Source: an uncultured Acetatifactor sp.
Lineage (GTDB): Bacteria > Bacillota > Clostridia > Lachnospirales > Lachnospiraceae
Direction: 5' to 3'
Assembly (NCBI GenBank): GCA_910587755.1
Contig: CAJUNZ010000006.1
Location: 1-53,447, forward strand
DNA: 53,447 nt
Shown here: positions 8,200 through 16,860 of the stretch, in pieces
Numbering within the stretch: the stretch's first letter is position 1
Layout of the letters: each line of letters begins with the position of its first letter
Notes under the pieces: generated by a model
Database searches by the model: none
What the model saw: only the letters and a program-made list of their open reading frames with translations
Told to the model about the DNA's origin: nothing
Program-made: the position numbers and the translations under genes

Positions 8200-9795
8200 A
8201 TGCTCCTGACATCATATGAGTTTCTGGGCTTTCTGGCGGTGCTGCTTGTGCTGTACTACCTGGTTCCCAGGGGGTTCCAGTGGAAGCTGCTTCTGGCTGC
8301 CAGCTACCTGTTCTATTTTGTGGCAGGGCCTCTTTTTCCGCTCTATATCCTTGTGACCACGGCCACCACCTATCTGGTCTCCTGTCGGATAGAGGGGATC
8401 GGGCGGAGGCAGAGCGTTTATCTGAAGGAGAACAAGGGCAGCCTGTCCAAGGAGGAGAAGAAGGCCTATAAACAGAAAAACAAGACCGCCCAGTGGAGGT
8501 GGATGCTTGCCTGTCTGCTGTTCAACCTGGGCATTCTGGCGGTGGTGAAGTACGGCAACTTCGCCATCTCCAATATCAACGGTCTGGTGCAGGCCCTGGG
8601 GGGCAGGGGGGAGTTTGGCCTTTTGGGGATTATTGTGCCCATGGGAATCTCCTTTTATACCTTTCAGTCCATGGGCTACCTGATTGATGTGTACCGGGGA
8701 GTGGTGCCTGCGGAGAGGAATTTCTTCCGCCTGGCGCTGTTTGTGTCCTTTTTCCCGCAGCTGATCCAGGGGCCCATCAGCAGATTCGGGGATCTCTCCC
8801 AGACTCTTTTTTCGGAGCACCCCTTTGAGGGAAAGACTCTTTGTCTGGGCCTGCAGCGGGTGCTGTGGGGATATTTCAAAAAGCTTGTGGTGGCCGACCG
8901 GGTGGTAACGGGCATCACTACCATAACACGGGGGGGTATTTCGGAGTACGAAGGCGCTTATGTGTTTGTGGGCATGATGTTCTATGCCCTGCAGCTGTAC
9001 GCGGATTTTACCGGAGGCATTGACATCACCATCGGCGTGGCCCAGGCCATGGGGATCCGTGTGGCGGAGAACTTTAACCGGCCTTTCTTCTCCAAATCCA
9101 TCAAGGAATACTGGAACCGCTGGCATATGACCATGGGTTCCTGGTTTACGGACTATATTTTCTACCCCATCTCCGTCTGCAAGCCCATGCTGAAGTTCTC
9201 CAAGTTTGCCAGGGCCCATTTCGGGGAGGCTGTGGGAAAGCGCATGCCGGTGTATCTGTCCTCTTTTGCGGTCTGGTCTGCCACCGGCATCTGGCATGGG
9301 GCCAGCTGGAACTTTATCGTCTGGGGTCTGGCCAACTGGGTGGTGATAATGATCTCCCAGGAACTGGAGCCCCTGTATGCCCGGTTTCACGGCCGTTTTT
9401 CAGTGCAGGGAAAATGGGGATTTAAGCTCTTCCAGGTGCTTCGCACCATTCTGCTTATGAGCAGCCTGCGGATATTTGACTGTTACCGGGATGTAGGCAC
9501 GGCCTTTCGCATGTTCGGCACCCTGTTCACCAGGTGGAACTGGCAGATTCTCTGGGACGGCTCTCTGCTTGAGCTCGGGCTGAGCGGCTTGGATTACGGG
9601 ATACTGGCAGCGGGGCTGCTGATGATGGTTCTGGTGAGTCTGGTTCAGAGGACCGGCAGCGTCAGGGAGAAAATCGCCGCAAGGCCCTACCCGGTGCGCT
9701 TTTTACTCTGGTACGGGCTGTTCCTTCTGGTGCTGCTTATGGGAGCCTACGGCGTGGGCTACGACGCAAGCCAGTTTATCTATAACCAATTTTAG
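8200..9795 (+). CDS. DltB-like MBOAT membrane O-acyltransferase
   Basis: The 531-residue polytopic protein has about eleven hydrophobic segments. It carries the MBOAT signature region with WNRWHMTMGSWFTDYIF and the conserved catalytic His in GIWHGASWNF. MBOAT proteins of this clade (DltB, AlgI, PatA) move an acyl group from a cytoplasmic donor to an extracellular polymer. The carrier protein upstream and the SGNH-like protein downstream support a DltB-like role, with the amino acid going onto a surface polymer. It is longer than typical DltB (about 400), mainly through a basic loop (about residues 70-100) and a longer C-terminus, so it may be closer to AlgI in overall shape. Confidence 0.85.
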   Translation: MLLTSYEFLGFLAVLLVLYYLVPRGFQWKLLLAASYLFYFVAGPLFPLYILVTTATTYLVSCRIEGIGRRQSVYLKENKGSLSKEEKKAYKQKNKTAQWRWMLACLLFNLGILAVVKYGNFAISNINGLVQALGGRGEFGLLGIIVPMGISFYTFQSMGYLIDVYRGVVPAERNFFRLALFVSFFPQLIQGPISRFGDLSQTLFSEHPFEGKTLCLGLQRVLWGYFKKLVVADRVVTGITTITRGGISEYEGAYVFVGMMFYALQLYADFTGGIDITIGVAQAMGIRVAENFNRPFFSKSIKEYWNRWHMTMGSWFTDYIFYPISVCKPMLKFSKFARAHFGEAVGKRMPVYLSSFAVWSATGIWHGASWNFIVWGLANWVVIMISQELEPLYARFHGRFSVQGKWGFKLFQVLRTILLMSSLRIFDCYRDVGTAFRMFGTLFTRWNWQILWDGSLLELGLSGLDYGILAAGLLMMVLVSLVQRTGSVREKIAARPYPVRFLLWYGLFLLVLLMGAYGVGYDASQFIYNQF

Positions 9796-9796
9796 G

Positions 9797-9892
9797 AACT
9801 GTCGGAAAATAACTGCTGCAATTTGTTTAGGCAAAAGCCCCGAAATGCAATAAAAATTGCCATATACCTGCAGCAGTTATTTGTAGACATTT
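9797..9892. repeat. Imperfect inverted repeat between the MBOAT and SGNH genes
   Basis: The 14-base arm AAATAACTGCTGCA (9807-9820) is repeated inverted at 9869-9882, with 48 bases between. After three mismatches the match resumes as TGTC on the outer side. The left arm begins right after the MBOAT stop codon. It could be an RNA hairpin that tunes downstream expression or a tiny mobile repeat. There is no T-tract typical of a terminator. Confidence 0.7.
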
Positions 9893-9934
9893 CCTTAGGG
9901 ACCGGTTTTGGAAATTTGCCGGAAGAGAGGAGTT

Positions 9935-11023
9935 ATGAGCAGGAAAAAGGTTTTGAGGGCAGCGGGCTCGGCGCTGGTGGTACTGGTGAGCCTGTACCTG
10001 CTGCAGAAGCTTCTGGTGCCGAAGTATGTGACGGATGTGGTGGAAGGGGCTTTTATTGCAGAATACTATCAGGAAGAAAAAGACCATGATGTGATATTTA
10101 TAGGGGACTGCGAGGTCTATGAGAACTTTACCCCGGCCCTTCTGTGGGAGGAGTACGGCATCAACAGCTATATCAGGGGAAGCGCCCAGCAGCTGGTCTG
10201 GCAGTCCTACTATCTTCTGGAGGACACCCTGCGGTATGAGAAGCCGGATGCGGTAATTTTCAATGTGCTGGCCATGATGTACAACGAGCCCCAGAAGGAG
10301 GCCTACAACCGCATGACCCTGGAGGGGATGAGATGGTCCCCTTCCAAGGTAAAAGCAGTCCAGGCCTCCATGACGGAGAGTGAGAATTTTCTGGACTATG
10401 TCTTCCCCCTTCTGCGCTACCACGCAAGGTGGAGCCAGCTGGAGCCGGAGGATTTTACCCATATGTTCCAAAGGGAGAAGGTGTCCCACAACGGATACTA
10501 TATGAGGGTGGATGTAAAGCCGGCGGAAAATGTGCCGGAGGGCAGGATCCTGGCGGATTACAGCTTTGGGCAGAATGCCTATGACTATCTGGACAGGATC
10601 ACGAACCTGTGCAGAGAGGAAGGCATACAGCTGATTCTGGTAAAAGCTCCCAGCCTGTACCCTTACTGGTATGAGGAGTGGGAGGAGCAGATGGAGGAGT
10701 ACGCCGCGGTCAATGGGCTGCTCTATGTGAACTTCCTGGATCTGCTTGAGGAGACAGGGGTGGATTTTACCACGGACACTTATGACGGCGGTCTGCACAT
10801 GAATCTGGCCGGGGCGGAGAAGATCACCAGGTATCTGGGCAGGGTGCTCAGGGACCAGGCAGGTCTGGAGGATCGCCGGGGAGAGGAGCATCTGTCCCGG
10901 ATGTGGGAGGAGAAGCTTGCCGCCTATGAGCGGGAGAAGCAGGAACAGTATTTGAAGTATGGCGTGGAGGAGGCGGGAGAGGGCGGAAATGCCCGGGAAA
11001 ATTCTGCCGAAAACACAGGATGA
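9935..11023 (+). CDS. DltD-like SGNH-family membrane protein
   Basis: The 362-residue protein has an N-terminal membrane anchor (about residues 9-25) and an extracellular domain that resembles SGNH/GDSL partners of MBOAT acyltransferases. The block I position reads VIFIGDCEVYENF, where Cys replaces the usual nucleophilic Ser of the GDS motif. The C-terminal Asp/His element is YDGGLHMNLAG. The start at ATG 9935 has a GAGAGGAG site; an upstream TTG in frame is less likely. By position it should help hand over the acyl group after the MBOAT step, as DltD does. The family link is by context and motif layout, not a firm domain match. Confidence 0.6.
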   Translation: MSRKKVLRAAGSALVVLVSLYLLQKLLVPKYVTDVVEGAFIAEYYQEEKDHDVIFIGDCEVYENFTPALLWEEYGINSYIRGSAQQLVWQSYYLLEDTLRYEKPDAVIFNVLAMMYNEPQKEAYNRMTLEGMRWSPSKVKAVQASMTESENFLDYVFPLLRYHARWSQLEPEDFTHMFQREKVSHNGYYMRVDVKPAENVPEGRILADYSFGQNAYDYLDRITNLCREEGIQLILVKAPSLYPYWYEEWEEQMEEYAAVNGLLYVNFLDLLEETGVDFTTDTYDGGLHMNLAGAEKITRYLGRVLRDQAGLEDRRGEEHLSRMWEEKLAAYEREKQEQYLKYGVEEAGEGGNARENSAENTG

Positions 11024-11031
11024 GGAGAGAT

Positions 11032-11610
11032 ATGATGAAAAAGCAGGCAGTGGTACTGATGACAGCAGGATTTTTGTTTGTGTCCTTTTTGACAGGCTGC
11101 GGAAATGACGAGAAGGTCATTGAGGGAAATGGCAGCAGTGTCATAGAGGGAAGCCAGGAGTCCGGGGAGGAGGAGCAGGAAAGCCAACCCCAGGAGGTCT
11201 CCTCCGGCAAGGGTTATATATTTGAATACAAGGGAACAAAAGTGGAGATCGACGGGGAGGCAGCTCCGGTGGTGGAGGCTCTGGGGGAGGCAGCTTCTTA
11301 TTTCGAGGCTCCCAGCTGTGCCTTTGAGGGGATCGACAAGACATATACCTACAGCGGCTTTGAGCTGGACACCTATCCCCAGGGAGAGGTGGATCACATC
11401 TCGGCGGTGGTGTTCAAGGATGACTCTGTGGCCACGGCGGAGGGAATCTGCATCGGGGACACCAGGGAGAAGCTGGAGGAGGCCTACGGCGCAGGCACGG
11501 AGGAGGGCGGCATGCTGGTGTACGCCAAGGACGGCATGAAACTCTGCTTTATCCTGCAGGGAGATGAGGTGGTCTCCATTGAGTACCGCTCCACGGTTCT
11601 GGAGGAGTAG
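11032..11610 (+). CDS. Lipoprotein of unknown function
   Basis: The 192-residue protein has a lysine-rich start, a hydrophobic stretch and a lipobox FLTGC with Cys23. The next 40 residues are rich in Glu, Ser and Gln. The rest is a small globular domain of about 120 residues that I do not recognise. The ATG at 11032 follows a GAGGAGAG site; an ATG at 11020 overlaps the previous stop region but has no good site. It closes the dlt-like gene set and is probably co-transcribed with it. A role in the same surface system is inferred from position only. Confidence 0.7.
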   Translation: MMKKQAVVLMTAGFLFVSFLTGCGNDEKVIEGNGSSVIEGSQESGEEEQESQPQEVSSGKGYIFEYKGTKVEIDGEAAPVVEALGEAASYFEAPSCAFEGIDKTYTYSGFELDTYPQGEVDHISAVVFKDDSVATAEGICIGDTREKLEEAYGAGTEEGGMLVYAKDGMKLCFILQGDEVVSIEYRSTVLEE

Positions 11611-11727
11611 GACAGGGACGAGTCAAGAGCCTGTCCAGACAGAATCAGCAGCAAAGATATTTATAAAAAATTCCTAAATTTTTTTCTGAAACAGCCGAAA
11701 TAAAAGTATATGGACAGGTGCAGTGCT

Positions 11728-11772
11728 AAGGACAGCGAACAGAGGTGGAGACACGGTTTGCTGTCCTTTTTT
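11728..11772 (+). terminator. Rho-independent terminator after the lipoprotein gene
   Basis: The arms AAGGACAGC (11728-11736) and GCTGTCCTT (11760-11768) form a stem followed by six T. It ends the surface-polymer transcription unit about 120 bases after the lipoprotein stop. The rest of the 11611-11897 gap shows no gene. Confidence 0.75.
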
Positions 11773-11897
11773 ATGTGCATACTTTCCCGGCTTGATTTGG
11801 CCGGAACGGTTCGTGACATGGAAGGCCGCGTTTCGTTACATTTTCCAAAGGTCGGGATGTATCCTGCCGAAATAAAAAGTGGTATGAGGTGTGGGGC

Positions 11898-12590
11898 ATG
11901 AAAGTCGCGGTATGTGATGAGGACAGGGAGAGTCTGGCCAGGCTGCGCCGGATGGTGAAAGAGCAGGAGCCGGAGTGTGAGGTGGTATGTTTTGACTCGG
12001 GAAGAAAATTCCTGGAGGCAGGACAGCATTTTGATATTCTCCTGCTGGAGATCCAGATGGCGGAGATCAGCGGGCTGGAGGTGGCAAGGGCACTGCGGGC
12101 CGGAAGGGAGAGCACGGTTCTTATCTTTGTGACAGCCCTGAAGGAGTATGCCCCGGAGGCCTTTGAGGTTTCCGCTTTCCGCTACCTGCTCAAGCCCCTG
12201 TCCCCGGAGAAGTTCCGCAGGGCTTTCAGGGATGCCTGCAGGGAAGCGCTGGGGCACCTGGCCTCTGGAGGAGAGCCGCTGTTTTTTCGGACCAGAACCA
12301 GGAATTTTACCCTCCACAGGGAGGAAGTCATCTATGTGGAGAGCAGAAGGCGAAAGGTGGACATCCACACCCAGGGAGAGTGCTTTTCGGTCTATGCCAC
12401 CATGAAACATATGGAGGAAGAACTGGGCGAGGGATTTTTCCGGTGCCACCGGGGTTATCTGGTGAATCTGGCCTGTGTGGCAGGGTACGGCGGCGGTTTT
12501 GTTCTACTGCAGAACGGGGAGCAGATCTACCTGGCCAGGGAGAAACAGGCGGAGTTTTCCAGGGCATATGCCAGATTTCGTGCCAACTAA
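11898..12590 (+). CDS. Orphan LytTR response regulator with Glu at the phosphorylation site
   Basis: The 230-residue protein has an N-terminal receiver domain (about residues 1-115) and a C-terminal LytTR DNA-binding domain (about 130-228). In the receiver the acidic pocket is CDED (6-9), and the conserved Thr and Lys are in FVTAL and LLKPL. The phosphoacceptor position in ILLLEIQM is Glu51 (codon 12048-12050), where family members normally have Asp. Glu can mimic phospho-Asp, so the protein may be always on. No kinase gene adjoins it, which fits. The start at ATG 11898 has a GAGGTG site; a GTG at 11889 is an alternative. The following hypothetical gene starts 35 bases later and may be its target or partner. 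Confidence 0.85.
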   Translation: MKVAVCDEDRESLARLRRMVKEQEPECEVVCFDSGRKFLEAGQHFDILLLEIQMAEISGLEVARALRAGRESTVLIFVTALKEYAPEAFEVSAFRYLLKPLSPEKFRRAFRDACREALGHLASGGEPLFFRTRTRNFTLHREEVIYVESRRRKVDIHTQGECFSVYATMKHMEEELGEGFFRCHRGYLVNLACVAGYGGGFVLLQNGEQIYLAREKQAEFSRAYARFRAN

Positions 12591-12625
12591 ACGTGTTTCA
12601 GAATACAGGAAATGAGGGATGAAAG

Positions 12626-13273
12626 ATGCGAATCAGGACAGGAATGAGAAGAATGACAACGCAGATGCTGAGCAACAGCAGGCGCAGGGCGGGGTTGTCC
12701 ACCAGAAAGAGCCCGCTCCTTAGTTCCGTACAGAATACGGGAACTTCCAGGCTCAATATGCTGCAGGCCAACAGCATCCAGGGCAACAGGCTTCTGAGAA
12801 TTGACTATGAAAATCTGCGCAAGTCGGCCGACTCTCTTGGATACAGGGCGGAGCTTCTGGCCGAAAAGGTGGACAAAGAGGAAAAGGATGTGACCTCCAC
12901 TGTGGAGAGCCTGGTGGAGGATTTCAACGATACCATGAAGTATCTGAAGAAATCTTCCGGTGTATTGAATGACTATTACCGTCAGACACTGCGGGAGACT
13001 GCCCTGACTAACAAGACAGCTCTGGGTGAAGTGGGCATTGTGGTGGGAACCGACGGCACCCTCTCTCTGGACAGGGATAAGCTGGCGGGTGCGGACCAGG
13101 AACAGGTGAAGAAGATTCTGGGTTCTTCCAGTGATTTTATCAAAAGGGTCAGCACCGTTGCGGACAGGGCGGCGGACAATGCCAGCGCCAGCGCGGAGAA
13201 TGTCTCCCGCCAATACACTGCGGCAGGGGGGCTGAACAGCTCTTATCTGAGCAAGTATAATTTCTGGGGCTGA
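12626..13273 (+). CDS. Hypothetical protein with FliD C-terminus-like features
   Basis: The 215-residue protein has a very basic N-terminus and a long helical middle part. A C-terminal region has VGTDGTLSLDRDKL and then a KKILGSSSDFIKRV helix. That layout recalls the last part of flagellar cap proteins (FliD), where a TNDGTLSLD-type motif precedes a coiled region. There is no secretion signal and no other flagellar gene in the window. The gene lies between the LytTR regulator and a second hypothetical gene with a good ribosome-binding site. I cannot assign a function; the FliD likeness is a weak pattern match. Confidence 0.6.
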   Translation: MRIRTGMRRMTTQMLSNSRRRAGLSTRKSPLLSSVQNTGTSRLNMLQANSIQGNRLLRIDYENLRKSADSLGYRAELLAEKVDKEEKDVTSTVESLVEDFNDTMKYLKKSSGVLNDYYRQTLRETALTNKTALGEVGIVVGTDGTLSLDRDKLAGADQEQVKKILGSSSDFIKRVSTVADRAADNASASAENVSRQYTAAGGLNSSYLSKYNFWG

Positions 13274-13308
13274 AAACCGGCAGGTTCCCCAACGGAAGGA
13301 GGATGGAC

Positions 13309-13956
13309 ATGAGAATCGGTGCGAATGTCCCGTCTGTGGAGGCGGCGGGAAGGAAGGCGCCCAGGGAGATGGGAAAGCGTTTTTTCTACATGGATTTTTC
13401 CGCCGGGACTTCAAATCTTGGGGAAGCTTCCCCAGGGCTCGGGACCTGGATGCCACAGGGGAGCAGGATCCAGGAGCTGGCAGATAAGGACAGGAAGGAA
13501 GAGACTCTCGGGGAAGAGACATGCGGCCCTGTCAGGTCCGAGGCGGAGAAGATCTACGAGGCCGCCAAAGCCGGTAAGGAGAATCCCTATGGAAATATCC
13601 GCCAGGCCTCCAAGGTGCCCTACGGATATCTGGCCAAGGACGGGATCATTGAATATAATGGTGTGATTTTTGTCTGTGATGAGGAGACCAACAGTATCTG
13701 TCTGGGGGATATGACGGATAAAAAGAATGTGCTGAACATTCCCCTGTCAGGTGGAGGACATCTGAAAGTAAACCGCAACAGCATTGGACTATTGTCCAGA
13801 GCGGCGGGGATGTTTACTCCGGAGGATCTGAATATTATCATGCGTGCCATTGCCCAGGACACCAAGCTGCAGTCCGTGCAGGAGGAGATTGAGGATACCA
13901 AGAACGGCGCGGGCACCCTGGCGGAAAAAGGGGATGGCGCCCAAGAGGACCAGTGA
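13309..13956 (+). CDS. Hypothetical protein
   Basis: The 215-residue protein has no signal peptide or membrane segment. A compact middle part (GYLAKDGIIEYNGVIFVCDE, then a CLGDM element) and a helical C-terminus are visible, but I recognise no family. The start at ATG 13309 is six bases after an AAGGAGG site; an ATG at 13303 overlaps that site and is less likely. It follows the FliD-like gene after 35 bases and is ended by a clear terminator, so the two probably share a transcript. Confidence 0.65.
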   Translation: MRIGANVPSVEAAGRKAPREMGKRFFYMDFSAGTSNLGEASPGLGTWMPQGSRIQELADKDRKEETLGEETCGPVRSEAEKIYEAAKAGKENPYGNIRQASKVPYGYLAKDGIIEYNGVIFVCDEETNSICLGDMTDKKNVLNIPLSGGGHLKVNRNSIGLLSRAAGMFTPEDLNIIMRAIAQDTKLQSVQEEIEDTKNGAGTLAEKGDGAQEDQ

Positions 13957-13975
13957 AAACAGTACCTGAATGGAG

Positions 13976-14004
13976 AGCGAAAGCACTTGCTGCTTTCGCT
14001 TTTC
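13976..14004 (+). terminator. Rho-independent terminator
   Basis: The perfect 10-base arms AGCGAAAGCA (13976-13985) and TGCTTTCGCT (13991-14000) enclose a 5-base loop and run into TTTCC. It closes the transcript of the two hypothetical genes. Confidence 0.8.
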
Positions 14005-14034
14005 CTGTTCCTAACCCGGGAAATGCGGAATCGC

Positions 14035-14063
14035 TTGACAGACTGGGCCCGGTCGGATATACT
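14035..14063 (+). promoter_or_regulatory. Consensus sigma-A promoter of the debranching enzyme gene
   Basis: TTGACA at 14035-14040 and TATACT at 14058-14063 are separated by 17 bases. Transcription should start near 14070, which rules out translation starts upstream of that point. Confidence 0.8.
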
Positions 14064-14094
14064 CAAACAAGTCTGTTCCGGTGAGAGAACGGCC

Positions 14095-16326
14095 ATGGGA
14101 AAAGGGGAGGATAAGAGAAAATTCCTGGAGAACCGTTCCACGCCATACAACAATAACGATCTGCAAATGCAGGACAGGAGAGAAAATTTGAAACATTTTA
14201 GCCAGAACTATGCTCCAGAGGTGCATATGTCCCTGACTCCCATGGCGGAGATAGAGGGATTTCCGGTCAGGCCAGGACTCTTTGACGTCCATGGGGCCAT
14301 GATGCTTCCGGTGGGAGTGAATTTTACCGTTCACACCCACTACGGAACATCCTGTACGCTTCTACTTTTTCACAGGAACGCGGTGACGCCCTATGCGCGT
14401 CTTCCTTTTCCGGAGGCCTACAAAATAGGGGATGTGTATTCCATGATCGTATTCGGTCTAGACATTGAGGAGTTCGAGTATGCCTACCAGGTGGACGGCC
14501 CCTTTGAGCCGGAGAACGGGCTGACCTTTGACAAAGACGCCGTTCTGCTGGACCCTTACGCCCGCTCTGTGGCGGGGCAGAGGGTCTGGGGCCGGAAAAA
14601 GGCAGGTTCCTACCATGCCCGCGTAATCAGAGATGTTTTTGACTGGGGAGATATGCCCCAATCCACCCGGACCATGAGCGACCTGGTGATCTATGAGCTT
14701 CATGTGCGGGGATTTACCTTTCATCCATCCTCCGGAGTAAAGCACCGGGGAACTTTCGCAGGGCTTATGGAGAAAATTCCTTATCTGAAGGAGCTTGGCA
14801 TCAACGCGGTGGAGCTGATGCCCATATTTGAGTTTGACGAGACCATGAACGCCCGGGATACGGGGGACGGAAGGCTCCTGGACTACTGGGGATACAATAC
14901 GGTGGGATTTTTCGCCCCCAATACCAGCTATATTGCAAACGACGAGTACAATTCCGAGGGCACGGAGCTGAAGCTGCTGATCAAGGCGCTCCACGACAAC
15001 GGTATTGAGGTTATTCTGGATGTGGTGTTCAATCATACGGCGGAGGGCAACGAGAGAGGCCCCACATTCTGCTTCAAGGGCTTTGACAACAAAGTGTACT
15101 ATATGCTGACTCCCGAGGGGCATTATTACAATTTCAGCGGGTGCGGCAACACTTTGAACTGCAATAATCCCATTGTGCGGCAGCTGATCCTGGAATGCCT
15201 GCGGTACTGGGCGGTGAGCTACCGCATCGACGGCTTCCGCTTCGACCTGGCCAGCATTCTGGGGAGGCATGAGGACGGTTCCCCTCTGAACAGCCCGCCC
15301 CTTCTGGAGCTTCTGGCCACCGATCCCATACTGCGCAATGTAAAGCTGATTGCGGAGGCCTGGGATGCAGGGGGGCTGTACCAGGTGGGGAAGTTTCCTG
15401 CCAGCAAGCGCTGGGCGGAGTGGAACGGCCGTTACCGGGATGCCCTCAGGGGGTATCTCAAAGGGGACAACTGGCATGCCTGGGAGGCAGCCTGGAGCAT
15501 TTCCGGCTCCGGGGACCTGTACGGGGGATTTTACTCCGACAACAACAATAATTATGCAGGCTACAATTCCTGTGTGAATTTCCTCACCTGCCATGACGGT
15601 TTTACACTGTATGATCTGTACTCCTACAATGTGAAGCACAATGAGAAGAATGGCTGGGACAATAAGGACGGCGCTGACGACAACCGCAGCTGGAACTGCG
15701 GCGTGGAGGGAGGCACCTGCGACGGGGAGGTGCTGAAGCTGCGCTTCAGGATGATACGCAACGCCTGTGCAGTGCTTATGTGCAGCAGGGGAACGCCCAT
15801 GTTCCTGGCAGGGGACGAGTTCGGCAACTCCCAGTTCGGCAACAACAATCCTTACTGCCAGGACAACGAGATCTCGTGGCTGGACTGGAGTCTGCTTGAG
15901 AAAAACAGGGAGTTGTTTGAATTTTTTAAATTTATGATCAACTTCCGGCACAGGCATCCTGTCATCAGGCAGATGCTGCCGGAAGCGGTCTGCGGCATGG
16001 ATCCTCTCCGAACCCACGGGGCCAACGGGGAGGAGGGCTATATTTCCGGGGACGCCAGAATGCTGGCGGTGAGCTTTGCAGGCTACAACCCCAAAACGGG
16101 CAGTGACGATCTGGTGTATGTGGCCCTGAACACTCACTGGGAGGATGTGCGGATCACGGTGCCTGCCCTGAAGGGGGCCAAGACCTGGTTTCTGAGTGTC
16201 AACACCTGGGGGGATGAACAGAATCGTTACTGCTATCCGGAGGGGGAGGAGGTGCGCATAGACAGCGAGTTTATTATGCGCCCCCGCTCTGTGGCGGTGT
16301 TTACCGGACGGGATCTCTATATCTGA
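14095..16326 (+). CDS. glgX: Glycogen debranching enzyme (isoamylase/GlgX type, GH13)
   Basis: The protein of about 743 residues has an N-terminal CBM48-like domain followed by a GH13 catalytic barrel. Motifs are visible in order: DVVFNHTAEG (region I), YRIDGFRFDLAS with the nucleophile Asp (II), LIAEAWDA with the acid/base Glu (III) and FLTCHDGF (IV). It should hydrolyse alpha-1,6 branches of glycogen or limit dextrins. The promoter just upstream excludes earlier starts. ATG 14095 is used here, but TTG 14188 with an AGGAG site or ATG 14225 is also possible, because the first 40 residues look poorly structured. A Nudix gene follows 22 bases later. There is no other glycogen gene in the window. 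Confidence 0.88.
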   Translation: MGKGEDKRKFLENRSTPYNNNDLQMQDRRENLKHFSQNYAPEVHMSLTPMAEIEGFPVRPGLFDVHGAMMLPVGVNFTVHTHYGTSCTLLLFHRNAVTPYARLPFPEAYKIGDVYSMIVFGLDIEEFEYAYQVDGPFEPENGLTFDKDAVLLDPYARSVAGQRVWGRKKAGSYHARVIRDVFDWGDMPQSTRTMSDLVIYELHVRGFTFHPSSGVKHRGTFAGLMEKIPYLKELGINAVELMPIFEFDETMNARDTGDGRLLDYWGYNTVGFFAPNTSYIANDEYNSEGTELKLLIKALHDNGIEVILDVVFNHTAEGNERGPTFCFKGFDNKVYYMLTPEGHYYNFSGCGNTLNCNNPIVRQLILECLRYWAVSYRIDGFRFDLASILGRHEDGSPLNSPPLLELLATDPILRNVKLIAEAWDAGGLYQVGKFPASKRWAEWNGRYRDALRGYLKGDNWHAWEAAWSISGSGDLYGGFYSDNNNNYAGYNSCVNFLTCHDGFTLYDLYSYNVKHNEKNGWDNKDGADDNRSWNCGVEGGTCDGEVLKLRFRMIRNACAVLMCSRGTPMFLAGDEFGNSQFGNNNPYCQDNEISWLDWSLLEKNRELFEFFKFMINFRHRHPVIRQMLPEAVCGMDPLRTHGANGEEGYISGDARMLAVSFAGYNPKTGSDDLVYVALNTHWEDVRITVPALKGAKTWFLSVNTWGDEQNRYCYPEGEEVRIDSEFIMRPRSVAVFTGRDLYI

Positions 16327-16348
16327 CGGCTTGGCCGGGGAGGAAAAT

Positions 16349-16852
16349 ATGCGCAGTAATCTGACCACACTGTGTTACCTGGAGAAGGACGGCTGCTACC
16401 TGATGCTTCACCGGGTGAAGAAAGAAAAAGATGTGAACAAGGACAAATGGGTGGGTGTGGGAGGCCATTTTGAGGCGGACGAGTCTCCGGAGGACTGTCT
16501 GCTGCGGGAAGTGCGGGAGGAGACGGGGCTGACGCTGACTTCCTGGAGACTTCGGGGCATAGTCACTTTCAGCCTGGAAGGCTACGGCACAGAGTACATG
16601 TTCCTGTACACGGCGGAGGGCTTTTTGGGTGTCCTTGGAGACTGCAGCGAGGGGGAACTGGCCTGGGTGGAGAAAGACGCCGTGTACGACCTGCCCCTCT
16701 GGGAGGGGGACCGGATTTTTTTCCGGCTTCTTCGGGAGGATCGGGATTTTTTTTCTCTGAAACTCCGGTACGCAGGCAGTCGTCTGGTGGAGGCGGTTCT
16801 GGACGGAAAGCTTCTGGAAGGAACAGGCGCCCGGGAGGGCATGGGGGAATAA
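16349..16852 (+). CDS. Nudix hydrolase (MutT-like)
   Basis: This 167-residue protein has a complete Nudix box: GHFEADE, then a seven-residue spacer and REVREETGL. It should hydrolyse a nucleoside diphosphate linked to another moiety; 8-oxo-dGTP is the usual guess for such short members, but the substrate is not readable. The ATG at 16349 has a GGGGAGGA site. It follows the debranching gene closely and is ended by the terminator at 16861. Confidence 0.85.
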   Translation: MRSNLTTLCYLEKDGCYLMLHRVKKEKDVNKDKWVGVGGHFEADESPEDCLLREVREETGLTLTSWRLRGIVTFSLEGYGTEYMFLYTAEGFLGVLGDCSEGELAWVEKDAVYDLPLWEGDRIFFRLLREDRDFFSLKLRYAGSRLVEAVLDGKLLEGTGAREGMGE

Positions 16853-16860
16853 AAGGCAGA

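Noticed and set aside
14458..16368. Long open frame (636 codons) on the minus strand across the debranching enzyme gene
   Set aside because: It is a shadow of the GC-rich coding strand: the plus frame has clear GH13 motifs, while the minus frame has no domain and no ribosome-binding site.
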